Position numbers and translations under genes: made by a program
Part shown: one piece after another, positions 14,701-22,844 of the stretch
Layout of the letters: the number at the start of each line of letters is the position of its first letter
Position numbering within the stretch: position 1 is the stretch's first letter
Notes under the pieces: generated by a model
Told to the model about the DNA's origin: nothing
The model's input: only the letters and a program-made list of their open reading frames with translations
Databases searched by the model: none
Source: a virus
Reading direction: 5' to 3' (one strand)
DNA length: 48,209 bases
Virus record (IMG/VR): IMGVR_UViG_3300041404_000129
Span: 1 to 48,209 of that record

Positions 14701-14967
14701 CTACGCCGCCCGTCCCTTGCCACTCTTCACGCGCTCCCCTGACTCGTATTGCTGCTGCTCGTGCTGCATCCAGTGTAGCAGACCGCGCCACAGGAGGGCG
14801 CCTGCCGGCACAATGCCGTAGATCGCGAGGGCGGCGCCGGTGCACAGAACCGCGCTGGAGATCCACCAGACCCGGGCATCGAGGTAGGCCGCAAGCCCCG
14901 CCGTAAGGAGCCCCCATGCCGTCAGCAATAGCGCCGCGACGGCGAGGTCCGGCAGGTAGGTCCTCAC
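14701..14967 (-). CDS. small membrane protein with two to three membrane segments
   Basis: An 88-residue protein with hydrophobic stretches at about residues 8-27 (VAALLLTAWGLLTAGLAAYL) and 33-60 (VWWISSAVLCTGAALAIYG and VPAGALLW), and a charged C-terminus. Size and topology are compatible with a holin, but no endolysin or spanin is nearby, so no lysis role is claimed. ATGA overlap with the upstream gene. Confidence 0.55.
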   Translation of the reverse strand: MRTYLPDLAVAALLLTAWGLLTAGLAAYLDARVWWISSAVLCTGAALAIYGIVPAGALLWRGLLHWMQHEQQQYESGERVKSGKGRAA

Positions 14968-15206
14968 CTCTTTCCCTTCGAGCGGGAGCGGAGATGCTTG
15001 GCGCGGGCATCTTGATCCAGCGCCCGGGAGATGTCGCTGATCAGCACCCGCGTCTGCTCGCGAGTCGGCGGCAGCGGGGATAGGCCATTGTCATCGCCTG
15101 CTGCTGCGCTCTCGTAGTCAGCAAGGATCATCCGGCTACCGGCCAGCAACCGCAGAAGGTAGTCCCGTGCCGGCCGCCGCGGCTTGATAGTGTGGTCAGG
15201 ATGCAT
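14964..15206 (-). CDS. small basic protein, unknown
   Basis: An 80-residue, helical, basic protein (MHPDHTIKPRRPARDYLLRLL...) ending in RSRSKGKR. It overlaps the previous gene by 11 bases. It is possibly nucleic-acid binding by charge only. Confidence 0.5.
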   Translation of the reverse strand: MHPDHTIKPRRPARDYLLRLLAGSRMILADYESAAAGDDNGLSPLPPTREQTRVLISDISRALDQDARAKHLRSRSKGKR

Positions 15207-15471
15207 GCCCGGCACCCTTCTCCGGGAACCGGAACCGCACCGGCCGCCCCTGCCGTCCACCGCCTTCAACTTCGAGGTGACCAGCTTCCGCCAAGCCGCG
15301 AAGGTGCTGGACGATGCCGGACAGCGTGCGGTCGTCGCCGTAGTGCATCCAGATGTGGTCGCAGAGCTGGCGCCCGTCGAACCACTTATCGCTCCCCTTT
15401 CGGCGGCGGCTGAGCATCTCGCGCGCCGATTGGAGCAGGTCAGCCCTGGTGACGGTGAGAGTGGCGGTCAT
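15196..15471 (-). CDS. winged-helix-like DNA-binding protein
   Basis: A 91-residue protein. Residues about 25-85 fit a winged helix: WFDGRQLCDHIWMHYGDD, the helix TLSGIVQHLRGLAEAGHL, then a wing VEGGGRQGRPVRFRF. Target unknown. It begins inside the end of the previous gene (32-base overlap). Confidence 0.55.
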   Translation of the reverse strand: MTATLTVTRADLLQSAREMLSRRRKGSDKWFDGRQLCDHIWMHYGDDRTLSGIVQHLRGLAEAGHLEVEGGGRQGRPVRFRFPEKGAGHAS

Positions 15472-15730
15472 GTGCCCTCCTCTGCATGATCGCCGATGTA
15501 ACCGCCACTGCCGCCCCGCGCTCCTTTTGCAGCACCTCGCACCCCTCGCTTTCGACCAGTTCTTGTTGGAGCGGTTTCCCGCAGTAGCAGCAGAAGCGGA
15601 GCCCCGACTCCTCCGGGTTGCCGCCCTCCAAGTTGAAATGGTCGCCGCATGACGTGGCGAAGGTCTCGGAGCCGTCGTCGTCCTGCACCCATGTACAGGT
15701 GGATGGCTCGGTCTGGGTCACGGTGCGCAT
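15440..15730 (-). CDS. zinc-ribbon protein, unknown role
   Basis: A 96-residue protein with Cys residues arranged as C..C..CCYCG (TCTWVQDDDGSETFATSCGD, then FCCYCGKPL). This pattern is common in small phage proteins of unknown role. The start at 15730 overlaps the previous stop (TGATG). The C-terminal tail is basic and His-rich and overlaps the next gene. Confidence 0.55.
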   Translation of the reverse strand: MRTVTQTEPSTCTWVQDDDGSETFATSCGDHFNLEGGNPEESGLRFCCYCGKPLQQELVESEGCEVLQKERGAAVAVTSAIMQRRAHDRHSHRHQG

Positions 15731-15918
15731 CACCCCACCTCCCCGAGTGCCCGCCGCGCAACATCCTCGGCGTTCGCAGCGGAGAGCCGTAACATTTCCC
15801 GCACGAGCATGCGCGGCAATTCCGCCACGACGCCGCCGTTGGCCCTTCGGAGATACCCGTCTGTCGCGACTACGAAGGTTCCCTCGTTCGCGTCGGTCCA
15901 TTGGTGCCTGTCGTTCAT
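15730..15918 (-). CDS. small protein, related to the one at 44387
   Basis: A 62-residue protein. Its start MNDRHQWTDANEGTFVVATD and following DG-x-L and L-x-x-E-x-LRL pattern resemble the plus-strand protein at 44387-44677 (MNRHEWTAGSRQFLLESDG). The two seem to be distant copies of one module. Function unknown. Confidence 0.55.
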   Translation of the reverse strand: MNDRHQWTDANEGTFVVATDGYLRRANGGVVAELPRMLVREMLRLSAANAEDVARRALGEVG

Positions 15919-16238
15919 ATGTCCGCCTTTCCGAGAGCGCGCCGCAGGATTGCCCTGGCGTCGGAAGCGCAGAACTTGCCGTCGCCGTCCAGGGCGTCCA
16001 GCGCCTCACGGATGGCGAATGCGAGCGCGGGCGCCTCGGACCCGTCAAGCTGTTGCACTACCTCGTCCATTGTCCCCGCAATGGAGAAAAGGTCGTCCCC
16101 GATCACCACCGCAGTCCTGCCAGTACCGGCCATGACGCCCGAGATGTCCTGCTGCCAGCACACGTACTGGACACGGTCCGGGTTGACGTAAATATCCGAA
16201 TCCGTCTTACCCGCTTGCCGAAGCCTGACTAAACGCAT
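15915..16238 (-). CDS. FlbD-like small protein, first gene after a promoter
   Basis: A 107-residue protein. Its N-terminal half follows a small conserved pattern, MRLVRLRQ...DIYVNPDRVQYV...TAVVIGDDLFSIAGTMDEVVQQL, like FlbD-family proteins that are short and of unclear biochemical role. The C-terminal half is helical (LAFAIREALDALDG, ARAILRRALG). A promoter lies 22 bases upstream and AGGGGG precedes the ATG. It may head the transcript running into the morphogenesis genes. Confidence 0.55.
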   Translation of the reverse strand: MRLVRLRQAGKTDSDIYVNPDRVQYVCWQQDISGVMAGTGRTAVVIGDDLFSIAGTMDEVVQQLDGSEAPALAFAIREALDALDGDGKFCASDARAILRRALGKADI

Positions 16239-16259
16239 CTCTTGATCCCCCTGTCTTGC

Positions 16260-16288
16260 AATCTACATCTACAAGCGGTAGAAGTCAA
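16260..16288 (-). promoter_or_regulatory. promoter ahead of the morphogenesis block
   Basis: Reading the minus strand: TTGACT at 16288-16283, 17 bases, TAGATT at 16265-16260. The spacer begins with TCTAC-CGCTT-GTAGA, a 5-bp inverted repeat that could be an operator. The -10 region GATGTAGATT is identical to that of the promoter at 23078. The upstream terminase stop codon lies only two bases before the -35 box. Confidence 0.7.
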
Positions 16289-16290
16289 GA

Positions 16291-17853
16291 TCAGACCGAT
16301 CCCCACTCGCCGCGAGACGGCACCCGGCGACCGATCCACGCCAGGATCTCGGCGACGAGCAGATCTTTGCCGTTCAGCGAGATCTTGCCGGTATCGTCCC
16401 GGTGGACCCGGAGCGCGTCGCGGATCATGTCCGCAGATGGAACGGAAGCTATCCCGTCCTTCACCGCCTGGAGCAGCTCCTCGCCGGCGTCCAGCATCAG
16501 CGGGATCACCGGCCCGGTGGTCTGCCAGCCGATCCGCTCCGTGCTCCCGTGGTGCGCCCGGTCCAAGGTCTCCCGGTGGTAGATGTGGTGCACCGGATAG
16601 CCCAACTCGTCGCGCAGCTCCCGGAGGACGGTTAAGCCGTGGTCGTTCTTCTCCACCACCAGGAGCGCCGGTTCGTCGGCACCGCGGGCGAACCGCCTGC
16701 CCATGTCCGCGAGGTGGCGCGCGAAGTCCTTGGCCGTCACCCGGGAGTCGGCATACTCGGCCAGGAGCTTCCATCCGCCCATCTGGCGAGCGATGGCCGT
16801 GGTTCGGTCCTGCGCGAGTCCCTGCGCCACGTCGGCGCCGATGATCACCCGCTGTGTCTTGTCGTGCTCGCCGAACAGCCGGAGGGTGCCGCCCAACTCC
16901 AACGCGGTAGGCTCCGCCGCAATCTCCATCAGCATCCGCAGGAGATCCGCGTTGTAGTACTTGGCGCCCGGGGCAAGCCAGCACCCCTCGTCGTCCTCCG
17001 GGTAGTGCTGGAGGAAGTCGGCGAGGCTCCCCTCGTAGTTGGCGATCATCTTTCGTCGCCACTTGATCTGCTCCAGGGATAGGCCCTGGCCGGCGATTAA
17101 AGCCTTCTCGGCGTCGGAGAGTGCCCCCAGCTCGTCGGGCTCCACCAGTGCGGCGCTGTATCTCGGGTCGCACTTCCACCATGGGAAGAACAGCGCCCGG
17201 AACTCGGATCGGCCATCCCGCGCCGACCTCCACAGCCGGTGTGCCGGCCCGTCGAAGTCGGAGGGCGTGGTCTCGATGAGGATGTGCGACCCGGGCACTT
17301 TCTCCATCGCCGGCAGGAACCCGCCGAGCACCTTCATCGGATCGGCGTAGAGGGCGAACTCGGAGAGGTGGAGCTGTGTCAGGGTGATGGACCGGCCGGC
17401 CACCTTCTGCCCTGCCGTCCCGGTCCAGAAGTGGGAATCTCGCGACGGGAACGAGATCTCCATGGTGTCTTTGGCGCCCATCTCGGGGAGGAGCGATTCT
17501 GGGAAGTTCTCGACGGCCCGGCGGGTGATCTCGAAGATTTTGCCGGTCGCCTCCTGGCTGTGGGCCAGCGTCATGCAGTCGCGGCCCCTACGCCCCCAGA
17601 TCACGTGAAGGTTGTCCGCCTGGGCGTATGTGGTGCCGCCCGGTTGCCGGGCCTTGAGCATGTACTGGCGCGACCGGCCGAGGCGCTGCTGCTGGTCGAC
17701 CTTGTCGGCGTATATCGCCCGCTGCGGCGTGTTGAGGTCGAACGGCACGATGCTGCCGTCCTCGATCCGGATGCGGTAGCACTTCCGCCCCCACCGCGGG
17801 AAGTCGGTCCGGAGGGCGCGTATCCGTGCGCGGGCTTCTTCGAGTTGGCTCAG
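16291..17853 (-). CDS. terminase large subunit (probable CTG start)
   Basis: The DNA-packaging motor: an ATPase plus nuclease that pumps DNA into the prohead. With the start at 17853 it is 520 residues. The Walker A-like KARQPGGTT is at 67-75, the Walker B region HLSEF has S-E at 164-165, and the coupling motif IETT follows. The RNase H-like nuclease acids are D340 (IIGADVAQG), E400 (LLVVEKND) and a late D-x-x-V-A-E. The first GTG (17748) would cut off IRIEDGSIVPF, which is conserved-looking. CTG at 17853 overlaps the previous stop (CTGA), matching the ATGA/GTGA pattern of neighbours and giving MSQLEEARARIRALR. Confidence 0.9.
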   Translation of the reverse strand: MSQLEEARARIRALRTDFPRWGRKCYRIRIEDGSIVPFDLNTPQRAIYADKVDQQQRLGRSRQYMLKARQPGGTTYAQADNLHVIWGRRGRDCMTLAHSQEATGKIFEITRRAVENFPESLLPEMGAKDTMEISFPSRDSHFWTGTAGQKVAGRSITLTQLHLSEFALYADPMKVLGGFLPAMEKVPGSHILIETTPSDFDGPAHRLWRSARDGRSEFRALFFPWWKCDPRYSAALVEPDELGALSDAEKALIAGQGLSLEQIKWRRKMIANYEGSLADFLQHYPEDDEGCWLAPGAKYYNADLLRMLMEIAAEPTALELGGTLRLFGEHDKTQRVIIGADVAQGLAQDRTTAIARQMGGWKLLAEYADSRVTAKDFARHLADMGRRFARGADEPALLVVEKNDHGLTVLRELRDELGYPVHHIYHRETLDRAHHGSTERIGWQTTGPVIPLMLDAGEELLQAVKDGIASVPSADMIRDALRVHRDDTGKISLNGKDLLVAEILAWIGRRVPSRGEWGSV

Positions 17854-18173
17854 AACGGTATCCAGTCGCGTTCACACGCCGGATCGGAGCAAAACTCGAT
17901 CAACAGGCGCCCGCGCCGCCATCGGCCGAACCTCTTCCCGCAGCCGGGGCACTTCGCTCGGCGGAAGGCTAACCGCGCCAGGAACCAGCGGACCTCATCA
18001 GTCCAGCCCCAGAACAGCCAGCCGTCATAGATGTGCTCGCCGCAGCGGACACACACCGGCTCGCCTTCGTCCGAGCATCGACAGCCAACGGCGCGACAGA
18101 CCGGACGGCGGACGTGGTCGGCCACGCGACGTGCCAGCGCACCGAGGGCGTATCGGATGCGGCGCAAGGTCAC
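17850..18173 (-). CDS. multi-cysteine zinc-finger protein
   Basis: A 107-residue protein with several Cys pairs: C..C in RPVCRAVGCRC, CVRCGE, CPGCGKRF and CSDPAC. The last two suggest a zinc ribbon. GTG start by overlap with the previous stop (GTGA). It is directly upstream of the large terminase and ends in WIPF, where the terminase CTG overlaps. It may assist packaging or be unrelated; no evidence decides. Confidence 0.6.
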   Translation of the reverse strand: MTLRRIRYALGALARRVADHVRRPVCRAVGCRCSDEGEPVCVRCGEHIYDGWLFWGWTDEVRWFLARLAFRRAKCPGCGKRFGRWRRGRLLIEFCSDPACERDWIPF

Positions 18174-18385
18174 GGCGAGATCCTCGGCCCGTCGGCGGCG
18201 TCGGATACCTGCCGCCTGATCATCTCGGCGCTGGCTTCGCTGGCCACCCATCCCGTAGCCACGGCTCCGAGCATCACCCAGAACAGCCCCGGGCCGGCAT
18301 CTGGCGCTTCCCACATGGCGCCAGCAACAAAGAAGAGCGCATAGCTCCCGGCCCTCATGAAAAACGCCAACGCTCTGAATCTCAC
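18170..18385 (-). CDS. small membrane protein
   Basis: A 71-residue protein with two hydrophobic segments (LAFFMRAGSYALFFVAGAMW and GLFWVMLGAVATGWVASEA). GTG start at 18385 with GGGAG six bases ahead. The gap upstream (18386-18468) shows no gene. Function unknown. Confidence 0.55.
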   Translation of the reverse strand: MRFRALAFFMRAGSYALFFVAGAMWEAPDAGPGLFWVMLGAVATGWVASEASAEMIRRQVSDAADGPRISP

Positions 18386-18468
18386 GCCACTCTCCCGCGG
18401 TCCCGCTGCGCCGGATGCACCGGATGTCGATGACTTCGGGTGCCCCTGACGGCATCCCGTCCCGCCGT

Positions 18469-19740
18469 TCACGCCACCACCACCAACCCGTTGCGCCCGT
18501 GCTTGACGTGGTAGACGATGGGCGAGTCCGGGAGGGGGTGGGATGCGATGGTGATCGCGCCGTCCTCGATCTGCTGGCGGTATACCAGCTCCCGCGGCCT
18601 TCCCGCTCCGGGCTCGCCCATTCGACTCCCGTTGACGTCTTCCGCCCAGCAGGTCTCGCTGACCGTCTTCTGCCGGATGCGCACGCCTCCGCCAGGAGGC
18701 AGAGACCACATGCGATCCGGCCAGTCCTGCCCCATCATGGCGTTGGCGCCTGTGTCGGGATTGAGCAGCCCCTCCCATCCCACAGCCCCGAGCCCCGCGG
18801 TATTTCCCCCTGGCACCGCGTCATTGTCGGTCCCGTCGCCGTTCCACACCACCAGGGACCCGTCCTGGTACCGGACGATGTGCTGCTCCGAGATCAGGGT
18901 GGGGTACTTCGGGCCGAAGCCGGGGAGACTTCGAAGCTCACCGGACAGCACATCCGCGGCCAGAGTGCGGCACGGGTAAGCGCTGGCCTCGATCTCCTCC
19001 CGGAGCGCATCCGCCGCCTGGATCTCCCAATCCTTCGCCCAGAACTTGTCCGTAAGCACGTCCTCGGCCGGCGCGCTACCTTTTGCGCGGCGCTGCGGCT
19101 TGGCCCTCCACAGCCACGGGAGGCCGAACGCGATCGAGGCGGCATAGTCATACTTCAACCTGTACAGGCCGGCCCCCTGCGACCGCGCCCCGCCCTCGAT
19201 GCACATGGGGCCATCCGGGGTCATGACCATGCATAGGGCATACTTCGCCCAGAAGAACGCGAGCCAGTCCACGATCTCGCCTGCCAGGGAATCGATGATC
19301 TCTGGCGCCAGAACCATGACCGATCCCGCCCTGTTCGCCTCGGCCATCGTGGTGCACCAGCGCCACGCCAGCGGGTGAGCGAGAAGCGTCCACGTCCGGT
19401 AATCCCGCACCCTCGCCCCCGGCTCCGACAGCTCGAAGCCCATCCGCCGGTTCGCATCGAACCACCAGAGCGCCTCTCTGATGGCCTGCTCTCGCGTCTG
19501 CGGATGCCACAGCCCCACGGCCCACAGCATGCACCCGATGTTGACGGAGCCGCCGCGGAATGGCGCGCCAACCTCCTGCGGGAAGTGGTGCGGCTGGCGG
19601 CGCCAGAAGTCGGCGAAGGACTCGCCTCTCTTCCGGCCGGTCATCGTGAGGTCCAACCGCGAGAGCGCCGACTCCCGGCCTGCGCCCTGATCGGCCAGCG
19701 CCAGCATGTACGCGCCGAGGTACTCTTCAGGTCCGGGCAT
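18469..19740 (-). CDS. large tryptophan-rich protein of unknown function
   Basis: A 423-residue protein I cannot assign. It is rich in Trp (ALWWFDANRR, LAWRWCTTMAE, LAFFWAKYALC, LPWLWRAK), mostly helical in the first 230 residues, then more beta-like with LVVWNGDGTDNDA and IVYHVKHGRNG. There is no Walker, nuclease or signal motif. The ATG at 19740 has GGAGG seven bases ahead. Its size and place next to the terminase make it one of the largest unexplained genes here. The density of aromatic residues could suit a helical-barrel enzyme or a structural protein; both are guesses. Confidence 0.6.
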   Translation of the reverse strand: MPGPEEYLGAYMLALADQGAGRESALSRLDLTMTGRKRGESFADFWRRQPHHFPQEVGAPFRGGSVNIGCMLWAVGLWHPQTREQAIREALWWFDANRRMGFELSEPGARVRDYRTWTLLAHPLAWRWCTTMAEANRAGSVMVLAPEIIDSLAGEIVDWLAFFWAKYALCMVMTPDGPMCIEGGARSQGAGLYRLKYDYAASIAFGLPWLWRAKPQRRAKGSAPAEDVLTDKFWAKDWEIQAADALREEIEASAYPCRTLAADVLSGELRSLPGFGPKYPTLISEQHIVRYQDGSLVVWNGDGTDNDAVPGGNTAGLGAVGWEGLLNPDTGANAMMGQDWPDRMWSLPPGGGVRIRQKTVSETCWAEDVNGSRMGEPGAGRPRELVYRQQIEDGAITIASHPLPDSPIVYHVKHGRNGLVVVA

Positions 19741-19912
19741 CGTGCGCCTCCCGCCATATCTGGCGCAGCTCGTCTTCGTTCGCCACTTCGGAGGCCGCGC
19801 TGCCATCGCCCTTCTCGTGCGGCCAGGGGTTCATGATGCCCCGGCTGCATCCGCGCTCGTCGCCATCCCCCGGATCGAGCCCGCTGCCTCCGTCCGCATT
19901 CGTCGCGTTCAT
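19727..19912 (-). CDS. small acidic protein, unknown
   Basis: A 61-residue protein, hydrophilic, Gly/Asp-rich at the start and helical at the end (NEDELRQIWREAHDART). Start by TGATG overlap; its end overlaps the next start by 14 bases. Confidence 0.5.
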   Translation of the reverse strand: MNATNADGGSGLDPGDGDERGCSRGIMNPWPHEKGDGSAASEVANEDELRQIWREAHDART

Positions 19913-20781
19913 CACAGGTCCCCCATGGTGATCGGTTGGTGAGTGGCGTGCCAGCTTGCCGCCGAGATCAGGTGATGGCCACACTCGGAGCATCGGATCT
20001 GCCCGCCGCTTTGAGAGTAGGAGGGGGAGTGATCCCTTCCCGATCCGCACGTTGCCCCACCGGTGATGGCCGATACCCACTGGAGCAATGCGGGTAGCTC
20101 GGTGGACAGCTCCCGGCGCAACTCCGCCGCGTCCCGGTCGATGGCGTCAGCGAGGGCGAGAAGCTCTGTGGCTGCAATGCCGCCTACTTCGGGGCCGAGC
20201 CACGCCCGCAGCCGCTCCCCGAATCGGGGAAAGCCCGGGGATGGGACGTACATTCCAAACTCTCGTCTGTACGTGGCGTCGTTCCAGTAGCAGACCGAGC
20301 AATTCGTCCTGCCGTGGGCTTGGCACGGTGGCTGCTCCTGTCCCCACCGGCTGCCCTCCAGCGGGTCGCGATGATCCCCGGGCGGCGGCGGGTCGGTGGG
20401 CTTCTTGGCGCATTCGTCCGCTTTCTGCCGCAGCAATCCGGCAAGCTGTCGAGCCTGATCGGGGGAAAAGACAACGTGGCCGGTCATGTCTCGACCGAGG
20501 TCGATCACCACCATGGTTTCCGCTTCGTTCATGCCGACGAGCAGATGGCCGGCGTCTACCACCTCCGGGATAACTGGCCCCGGCCCGATCCCCACCTCCT
20601 CGGCCACGTTGAGGGCGTGCTCCAGGCTGTCGGCGCCGCTCCGAGACGCACCGAACAACTTGGCCAGTCCTTCCTTCAGCGGCTCGTATTCAAGCGCCTT
20701 CTGGTGCCACTCGTCCCATCCGTATTCCGCCTGGAGTCTGTCCACCAGCGCGTTGATTTCGCGCTCCAGGTCGACGCTCAT
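19912..20781 (-). CDS. unknown protein with FGERLR module and zinc ribbon
   Basis: A 289-residue protein. It contains FSPDQARQLAGLLRQKADE (a helix common in small phage proteins), a CQAHGRTNCSVC cluster, the module RFGERLRAWL...LLALADAIDRD shared with the protein at 23914, and a C-terminal CSECGHH. It looks like a chain of small modules. ATGA overlap with the upstream gene. Function unknown. Confidence 0.55.
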   Translation of the reverse strand: MSVDLEREINALVDRLQAEYGWDEWHQKALEYEPLKEGLAKLFGASRSGADSLEHALNVAEEVGIGPGPVIPEVVDAGHLLVGMNEAETMVVIDLGRDMTGHVVFSPDQARQLAGLLRQKADECAKKPTDPPPPGDHRDPLEGSRWGQEQPPCQAHGRTNCSVCYWNDATYRREFGMYVPSPGFPRFGERLRAWLGPEVGGIAATELLALADAIDRDAAELRRELSTELPALLQWVSAITGGATCGSGRDHSPSYSQSGGQIRCSECGHHLISAASWHATHQPITMGDL

Positions 20782-21899
20782 GGCCTGTCCTCCGGCGGTA
20801 TCGGGCGGGTGTCCACTCCGAGACTACGGCGCCATGCCCGGTAAGTGCGAAGTGCCTCGACGGCAAACGGTTTGAATAGATCCCATGTCCATGCATCAAT
20901 AAGCGGCGTATACAACTTGAGGGACCCTTCCGGGAGTTTCATCCACAGCGCCGTTGCCATCTGGCGCAACTCCTCCACCCTCACCGCCGCCGGACTCAGC
21001 GGCCGGAGCCCCACCGGTGGAGAGGGCGGGACGACTGGTGGCACCACCGGCCCGGGCTTCGGGTCTGGTACCGGATTGGTGCCCGGCGGCGAGGACAGTT
21101 CCATCCAGGCCCTCTGGATAGCTCGCTTGTGCGGGTGGGTGTCCGCGAGGGCGTAGAGGTCGTTGACCTCTTCCGCGGTGGGAACACCGACGTACCGGTC
21201 ATGATCCGCTGGGGACAGGCCGGGGATGCGCCGCGCGCGCCACAGGGTGACCAGCACCTCCGTCTGGTGTGCTGGCGGGTGCTCCCCTTCATACCCGCGG
21301 TCCCACTCTGGCCACCGTTCTTTCATACCGCGCGGCGGGTACAGGATCGGATTGGCCGCCTCGGCGTAGCTGGCTCGGCCGAGTGGGTGCGCGTCCACAT
21401 TGATCGTGCCGTTCCGCGACGTCTTGGCGCCGCGGGGAAGCACCCACCCCACGCCCGGGATCTTGCCGGGCGGAACCGCCTCCATGGCGCCGTGCATGAG
21501 CGGCTGGAGCGTGCCGGTAGTTGCGGGTTGATCCGCGGGGAGACCGAGTGCCGCCATCTGGCGCTCCAGGTCCCTGAGCCGCTCGTCGAGCCCGCGGAGA
21601 TCTCGGTTCCATTCCAGCGTGCCGGGCGGCAAGGTCCACACCTCGCCGGAGGGGGACTGCTGGAGCGTGCCGGGTGCAGGTTGCCCCGCCAGCAGTTCGG
21701 ACACCGCTCGAATCAGAACCTTGACCTGCATGCCAATCAACTCGCCATTGAGTGCCAGCAGTTCCCGGACACGATCCGTCAGCTGATCCTCTATGCGCAT
21801 CGCGGCTCCCTCGCGCGACTCCGCGCGATTAACGCTGGAGTGAACGCGCGGCTGCCGCGTTTCCCGGTCGTCGCTCGGCCGGTGCCAGTCGTCGCTCAT
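20778..21899 (-). CDS. unknown protein with helical module and proline linker
   Basis: A 373-residue protein. The module QLTDRVRELLALNGELIG with VKVLIRAVSELLAG repeats in the adjacent small protein at 21896. A coiled coil (NRDLRGLDERLRDLERQMAAL) and a proline-rich linker (PVPDPKPGPVVPPVVPPSPP) precede a helical end. The start at 21899 overlaps the previous stop (ATGA); an ATG at 21800 has a better ribosome site (GAGGGAG). The same frame stays open upstream to 22469, which is discussed at that entry. Confidence 0.55.
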   Translation of the reverse strand: MSDDWHRPSDDRETRQPRVHSSVNRAESREGAAMRIEDQLTDRVRELLALNGELIGMQVKVLIRAVSELLAGQPAPGTLQQSPSGEVWTLPPGTLEWNRDLRGLDERLRDLERQMAALGLPADQPATTGTLQPLMHGAMEAVPPGKIPGVGWVLPRGAKTSRNGTINVDAHPLGRASYAEAANPILYPPRGMKERWPEWDRGYEGEHPPAHQTEVLVTLWRARRIPGLSPADHDRYVGVPTAEEVNDLYALADTHPHKRAIQRAWMELSSPPGTNPVPDPKPGPVVPPVVPPSPPVGLRPLSPAAVRVEELRQMATALWMKLPEGSLKLYTPLIDAWTWDLFKPFAVEALRTYRAWRRSLGVDTRPIPPEDRP

Positions 21900-22093
21900 G
21901 ATTGCCTCCCTTCCGCAAAGAGTTCCGCCACGGCCCGGATCAGCGCCTTGATCTGCCCGCTGTGCAGCGAGGAACCATCCAGCGCCAGCAGATCCATGAC
22001 GCGTTCTGTCAGCCGTGCCTCGATTCTGGCCACGTGGAGCAGGTGCAGATCCCACGTCTTCGCCGTCCGACCATTTCGAGGCCGGCTCACCAC
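21896..22093 (-). CDS. small helical protein, copy of a module next door
   Basis: A 65-residue protein with RLTERVMDLLALDGSSLHSG and IKALIRAVAELFAEG, a clear relative of the module in the next gene. It lies in a different frame from the long open frame that covers it, and its stop overlaps the next ATG (ATGA). This supports it as the real gene here. GTG start (two tandem GTG). Confidence 0.6.
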   Translation of the reverse strand: MVSRPRNGRTAKTWDLHLLHVARIEARLTERVMDLLALDGSSLHSGQIKALIRAVAELFAEGRQS

Positions 22094-22469
22094 CGGGCGT
22101 GATGGCGGCCGGCCCCGGCGACGTTGGCGGCTCCTCCTCGTCTCCCCACGTGGCCGTGCGGTCCTTGTAGTAGCTGCACCGCCGCGAGTGGCCGAGTACT
22201 GAAAGGATGACCGCCGGTTGCGGGTCGCAGGTGCAACGCTGGTGTGCTTCCATCTGCGCGTCGGCGATCATGCCGGCACAGCTCGGCACCTGATCCGGGG
22301 TCAGTTCCACCGCCGCCCTGCCGAGCGCCTCCATGGTCTCCCGGGGCTGCGGCGCGCGTTGTGGCAGCTCAATCCCGTACTTGTCCGCTCGCTCCCGCGG
22401 CTCCAGCTTGTTGACGTAGTAAAGATCTGTCCGGTCAGCGTCCAGCCCTTTCTCTCCATGGCGGCACAT
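22094..22469 (-). CDS. unknown protein whose frame lacks its own stop
   Basis: Protein-like sequence runs from the ATG at 22469 (TGATG overlap) to about 22100: MCRHGEKGLDADRTDLYY..., ELTPDQVPSCAGMIADAQ, CTCDPQPAV and a Pro/Glu-rich end. Its frame does not stop but runs through the small gene at 21896 and into the gene at 20778, giving a 563-residue reading. A TGA in the -1 frame sits exactly at the GTGA junction (22087-22089). Either an indel hides the stop or the genes have fused. The end coordinate is therefore nominal. Confidence 0.45.
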
Positions 22470-22705
22470 CAGGCCACCCCGCTCGCGGCAATGGCCGCCT
22501 GGATCTCATCTCGGGAGGCGCGGAGACGCTCAATCGTCCCCTCGTTCGCGGCGACCCGCATGAGGAGCTGCTCGCGGGAGTTCCGCGGCACCTCGACCTC
22601 GGCCACCATCATTTCGAGGTCGGCCAGCGCCGCCCCGATGACGCCGTCCGGCCTCACCATGTCCTTGGCCGCCTGCAACCGATTCCGCACTTCATCAAGT
22701 TCCAT
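22469..22705 (-). CDS. small coiled-coil-like protein
   Basis: A 78-residue helical protein (MELDEVRNRLQAAKDMV..., ANEGTIERLRASRDEIQAAI). The ATG at 22705 is preceded by GGAGGATTGACG, a leader also found before 44923. It is the first gene after the tRNA on this transcript. Function unknown. Confidence 0.55.
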   Translation of the reverse strand: MELDEVRNRLQAAKDMVRPDGVIGAALADLEMMVAEVEVPRNSREQLLMRVAANEGTIERLRASRDEIQAAIAASGVA

Positions 22706-22747
22706 CGTCAATCCTCCCATGGTAGACGAGCCCGTGATGGAGGGCTC

Positions 22748-22829
22748 CACCCTGCCGCTCTCGCTTCCCAGGAATCGAACCCGTTACCGATGCAGCCAGC
22801 ACCGGAGGAGCAGGGAGAGAAGCAGGGTG
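22748..22829 (-). other. tRNA-like element (T-arm present, cloverleaf incomplete)
   Basis: On the minus strand GGGTTCGATTCC (22782-22771) is a perfect T-arm signature. A 7-base loop CTGGCTG with stem CGGTG/CATCG could be an anticodon arm (GGC). An 8-bp helix (22748-22755 with 22822-22829) encloses the whole, but the acceptor does not join the T-arm correctly and no CCA follows. It is best read as a decayed or unusual tRNA. Confidence 0.35.
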
Positions 22830-22844
22830 CAACCTTCGGGCACG

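Noticed and set aside
14304-14967. Lysis cassette (holin plus Rz1-like lipoprotein)
   Set aside because: Both genes have suitable size and hydrophobic segments, but no endolysin or Rz gene is nearby and the lipobox is imperfect.
22748-22829. A second complete tRNA (Ala, GGC)
   Set aside because: The T-arm and a possible anticodon arm exist, but acceptor pairing and CCA are missing, so it was listed only as tRNA-like.
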